Shown: positions 59,417 through 64,000 of the stretch, one piece after another
Layout: each line of letters opens with the position of its first letter
Numbering within the stretch: the stretch's first letter is position 1
From: an uncultured Clostridia bacterium
GTDB taxonomy: Bacteria; Bacillota; Clostridia; Oscillospirales; Acutalibacteraceae
Length of the DNA: 64,000 bases
Reading direction: 5' to 3'
Assembly: GCA_904397895.1 (NCBI GenBank)
Contig: CAJFOZ010000088.1
Location: forward strand, 1 to 64,000
Notes under the pieces: generated by a model
Seen by the model: the letters and a program-made list of their open reading frames with translations, nothing else
Told to the model about the DNA's origin: nothing
Database searches by the model: none
Program-made: the position numbers and the translations under genes

Positions 59417-59788
59417 ATGGAAGTCTTTGAAGAATACCTAGCAAAAATTGAGAATGAAGCGCACCGGTTCAGAATGCGGGAAGTGCTTGCCTGGGTGAAA
59501 GACACTTTTCCGACGCTGGCAACGAAAATCGCCTGGAACCAACCGATGTTTACCGACTGCGGGACGTTTATCATTGGGTTCAGCGCCGCCAAGGGGCATT
59601 TCGCCGTCTCGCCGGAGGCGCAGGGAATGGCGGCGTTTTGCGATGATATCGCAAAATCGGGATACAACCAGACGAGCAATCTCTTCCGCATTCAATGGGA
59701 CGAACCGGTGGACTTCCCCTTACTGGAGCGCATCATCCGGTACAATATCGAGGATAAAAAGGACTGCACCACCTTTTGGCGGAAGTAA
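59417..59788 (+). CDS. DUF1801/YdhG-like (frataxin-fold) protein
   Basis: A 123-residue protein of the YdhG/DUF1801 family: EVLAWVKDTFPTLATKIAWN, MFTDCGTFIIGFSAAKGHFA and YNQTSNLFRIQWDEPVDF. Relatives (Fra, YdhG) act as intracellular iron chaperones; members are often annotated only as hypothetical. The start is uncertain between TTG 59405 and ATG 59417; neither has a strong RBS. The next gene starts 21 bp after its end. Confidence 0.82.
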   Translation: MEVFEEYLAKIENEAHRFRMREVLAWVKDTFPTLATKIAWNQPMFTDCGTFIIGFSAAKGHFAVSPEAQGMAAFCDDIAKSGYNQTSNLFRIQWDEPVDFPLLERIIRYNIEDKKDCTTFWRK

Positions 59789-59808
59789 TCGCGAACGGAG
59801 GGAAAAGA

Positions 59809-60516
59809 TTGGATTTGGCATCCGTTATGGCCGAACTGGAAGCGCTGGGGACGGAGCAGACCAGAAAAACCTATCAAAACCACGGGGCGCGGGAGCCTCT
59901 GTTTGGGGTAACGCTTCGGGACATGAAGCCTCTGGCCAAAACGATCAAGAAAGACCACGCGCTTGCGATGGAGCTTTACGCTACCGGCAACTACGACGCG
60001 CAAACGTTGGCGGGAATCGTTGCCGAACCCGACAAGATGACCGCCTCGGATTTCGAGCGTTGGATGGAAACGGCAAACTGCCGGGCTACGGTGGACTACG
60101 TGGTGGCGGTTACATTGGCGGAAACCGGTTTTGCGGAGGAGCTTGCCGACCGCTGGATTGACAGCGGGGATGAGAACGATCAGTCCGCCGGGTGGAACTG
60201 TTATTGCCGGCTTCTCAGCAGCCGCCCTGATGAGCAATTTGATCGAGGAAAGCTGAACAAGATGTTGCAGCGCGTGGTTCGGGATATCCATGGACAGTCC
60301 AACTGGGTGAAATATGCCATGAATAACTTTGTCATATCGGTTGGCACTTCCTATCTCCCGCTACACGAAGAAGCGATGAAAGCCGCCCTGAAAATCGGCG
60401 CTGTCTTGGTGGACCATGGGAATACCAGCTGCAAAACACCGCTGGCGGCGGACTATATCCGCAAAGCTGAGGAAAAACAGCGCCTGGGCTTCAAAAGGAA
60501 AAAGGCGCGCTGCTAA
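59809..60516 (+). CDS. AlkD-like DNA alkylation repair protein
   Basis: A 235-residue HEAT-like repeat protein of the AlkD family (DNA glycosylase for bulky alkylated bases, or a non-enzymatic relative). Recognisable segments: FGVTLRDMKPLAKTIKKDHA, LAMELYATGNYDAQTLAGIV and QSNWVKYAMNNFVISVGTSY. The C-terminus KRKKARC is family-like, so the gene is complete. TTG start at 59809 after GGAGGGAAAAGA. The integrative element begins 6 bp after its stop. Confidence 0.85.
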   Translation: MDLASVMAELEALGTEQTRKTYQNHGAREPLFGVTLRDMKPLAKTIKKDHALAMELYATGNYDAQTLAGIVAEPDKMTASDFERWMETANCRATVDYVVAVTLAETGFAEELADRWIDSGDENDQSAGWNCYCRLLSSRPDEQFDRGKLNKMLQRVVRDIHGQSNWVKYAMNNFVISVGTSYLPLHEEAMKAALKIGAVLVDHGNTSCKTPLAADYIRKAEEKQRLGFKRKKARC

Positions 60517-60522
60517 ATTTGC

Positions 60523-62100
60523 TCAACTATCTCTTGTCGCCGCCAGGCTTTCCAGCACATCGATCCACTTGGTCGGTAGCAGCTTCAAATGTACCTCCAT
60601 GCGCCGGTCGGGATAGGCGGTGATGTGGTCGAGCAGGTTCCCGTAGAAATTATCGGAGGCGTTCTCTCCCCTGACAATGCTCGTTACCCTGGCGCGGATA
60701 TCTTTCTCCAGTGTGGCGGTGTCGTAGGACAGGCTTTCCCGTTTCTCCGCCGCTGCGATTTTTTCGGTGAGTTCTGCGATGTGGCGGTCGTATTCGGCAT
60801 TCATCAGCTTCATGTCCTCTTTGGAAATACTTTTGGCGAAAAAGGCGTCCAGCACGCCTTTTTTCTTTGCCTCAATCTGCTCCAGCTCTTTTTTCAGCCG
60901 GTCGGCGCTGAGCTGGCTGCTGTCCTGAGAAGACTGGATGGTCTCCAGTACCATACGGGTGATGTCACGGATGATAACGGCTGTATCCAGCTTCAGCATT
61001 CTTATCGACTGTCGCACCATCTCCATCCCTACCTCGTCCCGGAGCTGATAACTCACGTTGCAGCCGACCTCGTTGCCTGCCGGATCCATGTGGCGCTTGC
61101 CCTCCGCTGTGGCAGTGCCGCACCGCCATGCCTTGTAGCGGCTGCCGTCCTTTCGCCTGCGGCTGCGGGAGACAAAGCTCTGCCCGCATTCGCTGCACTT
61201 GATTTTTCCCGAAAGCGGATAGCGGTTGCCGTGGCCGGTGCCGTATTTGCCGTCGATATCCCGACGGGAAATCTCCCGCTGGGCTTCTTCCCACAGCTCC
61301 CGGGCGATGATAGGCTCGTGGTGGTCTTTGAGAAAGACAAATTTTTCCTCGCCCCGGTTGTATTTTTTCTGATGGGTGAGATAGTCAGGGGTGATGGTCT
61401 TTTTCTGCTTCAAGTCCCCGCAGTATTTCTCGTTGCGGAGGATTTTTAAAATCACGGTATTCCGCCAGCTTGTGCTACCGGTGAGGGTCTTGTAGCCCGC
61501 CTCCCGCAGCTCCCGGGCGATGACCGTGGTGCCTTTCCGCTCATGGACGTACTTGTGAAAAATCAACCGGACAATCTCCGCCCCCTGTGGATTTACAGTC
61601 ATTTTACCGCCTTGCACATCGTACCCCAGCAGGGAGCGGCCGAACACGACGCCCTGTTCCATCCGGCGGGTCTGGCCCCATTTGACACGGGCGCTGGTGG
61701 AGCGGCTTTCCTCCTGCGCCATGGTGGATTTGATGGCTAGCAGCATTTCGGAGTCCTCTTTGAGGGTGTTCATATTGTCATTCAGGAAGAAAACGCCAAT
61801 CCCCATCCGTTTCAGTTCCCGGGTGTAGGTGAGGCTGTCCAGCGTGTTGCGGGCGAAACGGGAAATCTCCTTTGTCACGATCAAATCAAACCGGTGAAGC
61901 CGGGCGTCGTTGATCATGCGGTTAAACGCCGCGCGCTTTTTGGTGCTGGTGCCGGTGATGCCCTCGTCGGCGTAAATCTCATATAGCTCCCAGTCCGGCT
62001 GGCGGTCGATGTATTCCCGGAAATACCGCTGCTGGCTTTCAAAGGAATTGGCCTGATCCTCTTTATCCGTAGAAACACGGCAGTAGGCTGCAACTTTCAT
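60523..62100 (-). CDS. Large serine recombinase (integrase of an integrative element)
   Basis: A 525-residue recombinase. The resolvase domain has AAYCRVSTDKEDQANSFESQ with catalytic Ser, KEISRFARNTLDSL and ESRSTSARVKWG. The Recombinase domain has RSLLGYDVQGGKM and KILRNEKYCGDLKQKKTITP, the zinc ribbon CSECGQSF...RCGTATAEGK, and a coiled coil (~400-470). It inserts and excises an element that extends right beyond the window. I start it at ATG 62100 after AAGGAGTGATGGAAAA. It shares the family with the sigK recombinase but not close similarity. Confidence 0.93.
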   Translation of the reverse strand: MKVAAYCRVSTDKEDQANSFESQQRYFREYIDRQPDWELYEIYADEGITGTSTKKRAAFNRMINDARLHRFDLIVTKEISRFARNTLDSLTYTRELKRMGIGVFFLNDNMNTLKEDSEMLLAIKSTMAQEESRSTSARVKWGQTRRMEQGVVFGRSLLGYDVQGGKMTVNPQGAEIVRLIFHKYVHERKGTTVIARELREAGYKTLTGSTSWRNTVILKILRNEKYCGDLKQKKTITPDYLTHQKKYNRGEEKFVFLKDHHEPIIARELWEEAQREISRRDIDGKYGTGHGNRYPLSGKIKCSECGQSFVSRSRRRKDGSRYKAWRCGTATAEGKRHMDPAGNEVGCNVSYQLRDEVGMEMVRQSIRMLKLDTAVIIRDITRMVLETIQSSQDSSQLSADRLKKELEQIEAKKKGVLDAFFAKSISKEDMKLMNAEYDRHIAELTEKIAAAEKRESLSYDTATLEKDIRARVTSIVRGENASDNFYGNLLDHITAYPDRRMEVHLKLLPTKWIDVLESLAATRDS

Positions 62101-62227
62101 TTTTCCATCACTCCTTGATTTTTCTTTCATTGTAGCGAGTCTATCTCGAAAACACGAATGTGCGGATTTGATCTTTCACTATGTAAAACGGGAAAAGCGC
62201 TTGCGGATCATAAAAGGACGACCCGCA

Positions 62228-62250
62228 TTTCGCATCGTATCGATGCGAAA
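62228..62250 (-). terminator. Hairpin between integrase and upstream regulator gene
   Basis: TTTCGCATCG-TAT-CGATGCGAAA, a perfect 10-bp stem, enclosed in looser AAAAGCGC/GCGCTTTTT arms (~62193-62266). It probably terminates or attenuates the regulator transcript before the integrase. Confidence 0.55.
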
Positions 62251-62274
62251 ACGCGCTTTTTCTCCAGCATAAGT

Positions 62275-62451
62275 TCAAATTTGATGGTTCAGTGTGTCCA
62301 AACAGTGCTGAAATTGCACTTCGTTTAAAACGTCCTGCTCTTTCAGAGCGAGCAAAACCGACTGCTGATACAGCCGGTAAAATTCCGGTGTGGTCGTTTT
62401 GCTGACTGCGATTTCTTCGGTACATTTTAAAAATACCGCTTCATTCCCCAT
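62275..62451 (-). CDS. Small conserved integrative-element protein (58 aa)
   Basis: A short helical protein (PEFYRLYQQSVLLALKEQDV, QFQHCLDTL) of a type commonly seen between the integrase and sigma-like genes of clostridial integrative elements. Start ATG 62451 after GGGAGGTGTGGCCA; the track start adds six residues inside the RBS. Function unknown, possibly directionality or regulation. Confidence 0.6.
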   Translation of the reverse strand: MGNEAVFLKCTEEIAVSKTTTPEFYRLYQQSVLLALKEQDVLNEVQFQHCLDTLNHQI

Positions 62452-62475
62452 TGGCCACACCTCCCTCATCCATGT

Positions 62476-62967
62476 TTATGAAGGAAGATGTTTGGCTTTG
62501 CCTGTCCGCTGCTTCTTTCTTTGGGTGAAAGTGCTTGACATAGCGGGTGTGGGAACGAATAGCGAAATCGTCTGTGGAAATACCAGTTCCAAACAGCTTT
62601 TTCTCAGTTGTATCAAGCCGCGTTCAATGCTGCGGCGGACGGTGCTTTCGTCTACGCCTTCGCTTCTGGCAATCTGGGAATAGTTTTCCTCGCAGAAAAA
62701 GTATCGGTAAATGCGGACAGCCTGCTTACCCAGCAGGCTGTTCAGAGCGTCGTATAAAATGCGATAAGATTCCATCCGGATAAAAATTCGGCAGGGATCT
62801 ACGTCGTAAGCCATACACCGGCTTTCCAGATAATCTTGAAGTCTTTCATCATCGAGTGAAAAGGCAAGCCTGTTTCTCCGATCCCGCTCTTTTTGGGCGC
62901 GTTCCCCTTTGTCAAATTCCTTTACAAGGGCTCTCCAAATGGTTGCGCTTTCTGCTTCATGAGTCAT
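62476..62967 (-). CDS. Sigma-70-like regulator of the integrative element
   Basis: 163 residues: a short region 2-like segment and a sigma region 4 HTH (RYFFCEENYSQIARSEGVDE, STVRRSIERGLIQLRK). Such ECF-like or divergent sigma proteins regulate excision or transfer genes of clostridial elements. RBS AGGAGGTCATATCCT. The basic C-terminal tail (RKKQRTGKAK) is atypical. Confidence 0.72.
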   Translation of the reverse strand: MTHEAESATIWRALVKEFDKGERAQKERDRRNRLAFSLDDERLQDYLESRCMAYDVDPCRIFIRMESYRILYDALNSLLGKQAVRIYRYFFCEENYSQIARSEGVDESTVRRSIERGLIQLRKSCLELVFPQTISLFVPTPAMSSTFTQRKKQRTGKAKHLPS

Positions 62968-63153
62968 AGGATATGACCTCCTGTTTCTACACAGCTCACG
63001 GCTATGTACCGCAGGAGAACAGAGAATTTCTTTTTTATGTAGGAGGAACCGCCTGTCCGCCGGTTCCTCTGGATTTGTATAGCCCCCTAATTTAAAGCAG
63101 ACTTTTCGATCTAATTCGGACGGCCTTTTCCAATTCCATACGGGAAGAACGAA

Positions 63154-63516
63154 CTAAACCGCGTATTCATTAAGTCCTACGCTAATCGCCAACGCATGGT
63201 TGATACCGTGGAGATGGCACTCATTCAAATGCTCGACAAAGGCGCCAATCCGCCTTTTGTCAATGGTGCGGATCTGCTCCAAAAGGACAAGAGACGGAAG
63301 CTGTAGGCCGCTTTCCGGCTGAAGCAAGTAGTGAGTAGGCGGCTTGGCTTTGGCATTTACCTTGCTGGAAATAGCCGCGACAATTACCGTGGGGCTGTGC
63401 CGGTTTCCTATGTCGTTTTGAATGATCAAGACGGGACGGTACCCCTCCTGTTCCGAGCCCATTCCCCGGCCCAAATCGGCGAAATATAAATCGCCGCGTA
63501 AATAGGTGCGTTGCAT
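63154..63516 (-). CDS. MazF/PemK-family toxin-like endoribonuclease
   Basis: A 120-residue protein with the MazF fold: RGDLYFADLGRGMGSEQEGYRPVLIIQNDIGNRHSPTV (quoted in parts: RGDLYFADLG, GYRPVLIIQND), VIVAAISSK, then LVLLEQIRTIDKRRI. In MazF the GxRPV segment and TIDK Arg form the active site, and both are here. I see no adjacent antitoxin ORF. RBS GGGAGGTCTT; the second of two ATG codons is preferred. Confidence 0.85.
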   Translation of the reverse strand: MQRTYLRGDLYFADLGRGMGSEQEGYRPVLIIQNDIGNRHSPTVIVAAISSKVNAKAKPPTHYLLQPESGLQLPSLVLLEQIRTIDKRRIGAFVEHLNECHLHGINHALAISVGLNEYAV

Positions 63517-63607
63517 CATAAGACCTCCCTTTGAATGGAAGATGGCATAAACCGCCTATGTAGGGGAACCGGGAAGGACAATCACAAAATTGCCGCGAAG
63601 AAAAGAA

Positions 63608-63643
63608 AAACAGGTGAAAGGCTTTTTGTCCTTTCACCTGTTT
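63608..63643. terminator. Intrinsic terminator
   Basis: AAACAGGTGAAAGG/CCTTTCACCTGTTT, a 14-bp stem with loop CTTTTTGT, between the mazF-like and the sigma-like genes. Confidence 0.75.
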
Positions 63644-63672
63644 CCTCACTCAAGGGCGTTTTTTCAACCGCC

Positions 63673-63999
63673 CTATTTCAAAATATTTTTCAATCTTATT
63701 TCTGCGGCTGTCACCGATTTGGCAACAGCTTGAAACGCACACCCCTCCCTTTTTGCAATCTGCTTATAAGTCAAACCTTTAAAATAATACAGAATCAATC
63801 TGCGCCGCTGTGTATCCGATAATTGGGAGATCGCCTGATATAGCCGCTCATACTCCAGTTTGCGGATAACGGCATCCTCAACGGATTCCGGTTTATCTAT
63901 AGCCCGTAAATTGAGGGGAATCTCCGTCTGTTCCGATTGTTCATAATGCCTGTCCACTGCGTTGAGATAAGAGAGATCTTCCAGCCCAAAGCGATCCAT
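63673..63999 (-). CDS. Sigma-70 region 4-type HTH protein (start may lie beyond window)
   Basis: 108 visible residues with sigma region 4: LYQAISQLSDTQRRRLILYY, FKGLTYKQIAKREG and AFQAVAKSVTAAEIRLKNIL. Similar regulators occur in Tn916-like and other clostridial conjugative elements. The ATG at 63999 is one base from the window edge, so the real start could be further right. Confidence 0.7.
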   Translation of the reverse strand: MDRFGLEDLSYLNAVDRHYEQSEQTEIPLNLRAIDKPESVEDAVIRKLEYERLYQAISQLSDTQRRRLILYYFKGLTYKQIAKREGCAFQAVAKSVTAAEIRLKNILK

Positions 64000-64000
64000 A

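Noticed and set aside
60589-61449. 286-codon plus-strand ORF
   Set aside because: Antisense to the integrase gene.
62141-62425. 94-codon minus ORF
   Set aside because: Out-of-frame overlap with the 58-aa gene and the terminator-like hairpin; Arg/Ser-rich shadow.

Overview
The window reads as chromosomal DNA of an anaerobic, endospore-forming, Gram-positive bacterium of the Clostridia (Bacillota); an Oscillospirales/Ruminococcaceae-like host is my best guess, not a demonstrated placement. Support comes from sporulation genes (the C-terminal half of sigK, cotJA/cotJB/cotJC), an oxygen-defence set typical of anaerobes (PerR-like repressor, rubrerythrin, desulfoferrodoxin, FprA flavodiiron protein), Gram-positive wall genes (LCP, TagA-like transferase, UDP-GlcNAc 2-epimerase, cell-wall sorting signal), a CIRCE operator and strong AGGAGG ribosome binding sites.

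Region 1-14162 looks like the distal part of a sigK-intervening (skin-like) element whose other end lies left of the window. Its last gene is a SpoIVCA-type large serine recombinase whose stop codon sits inside an AATGA motif. The sequence right after it encodes the C-terminal half of sporulation sigma-K in frame, with no N-terminal half anywhere in the window. The element carries a double-HTH protein, an ABC exporter with two lipoproteins, a secreted protein, an HUH-type replication initiator with small companions, a PUA/EVE-like protein, a duplicated wall-anchored surface protein and an XRE regulator.

Region 14170-30500 is host backbone: the sigK 3' half, an O-antigen-ligase-like membrane protein between two copies of one terminator hairpin, perR-rubrerythrin with a PerR-type box, desulfoferrodoxin, an fprA-small ORF-pncA-pncB operon, a TIM-barrel protein, a PASTA-domain protein kinase homologue that has lost its catalytic residues, a nitroreductase, and an overlapping moxR-DUF58-transglutaminase operon.

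Region 30500-38600 is mostly envelope glycopolymer genes: LCP ligase, CpsB/YwqE-like PHP phosphatase, GT4 transferase, TagA-like transferase and UDP-GlcNAc 2-epimerase, interrupted by a zinc alcohol dehydrogenase. A flavodoxin/DUF3793 operon follows, with two palindromic operators around a small terminator. Region 39655-49198 holds a very large secreted GH38 alpha-mannosidase followed by two paralogous membrane-anchored M61-like proteins with damaged metal-binding motifs. Region 49300-57200 holds fucO, a CIRCE-controlled Hsp20, def/hydrolase/yaaA, a YaiI/YqxD protein, a TipA-like MerR regulator with its own 19-bp-spacer promoter, tRNA-Pro, and small membrane or repeat proteins. Region 57382-60516 has cotJA, cotJB, a truncated cotJC followed by a dense array of hairpins, a polyferredoxin membrane protein, a DUF1801 protein and an AlkD-like protein. 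From 60523 to the right edge a second integrative element begins: serine integrase, small ORF, two sigma-like regulators and a MazF-like toxin.
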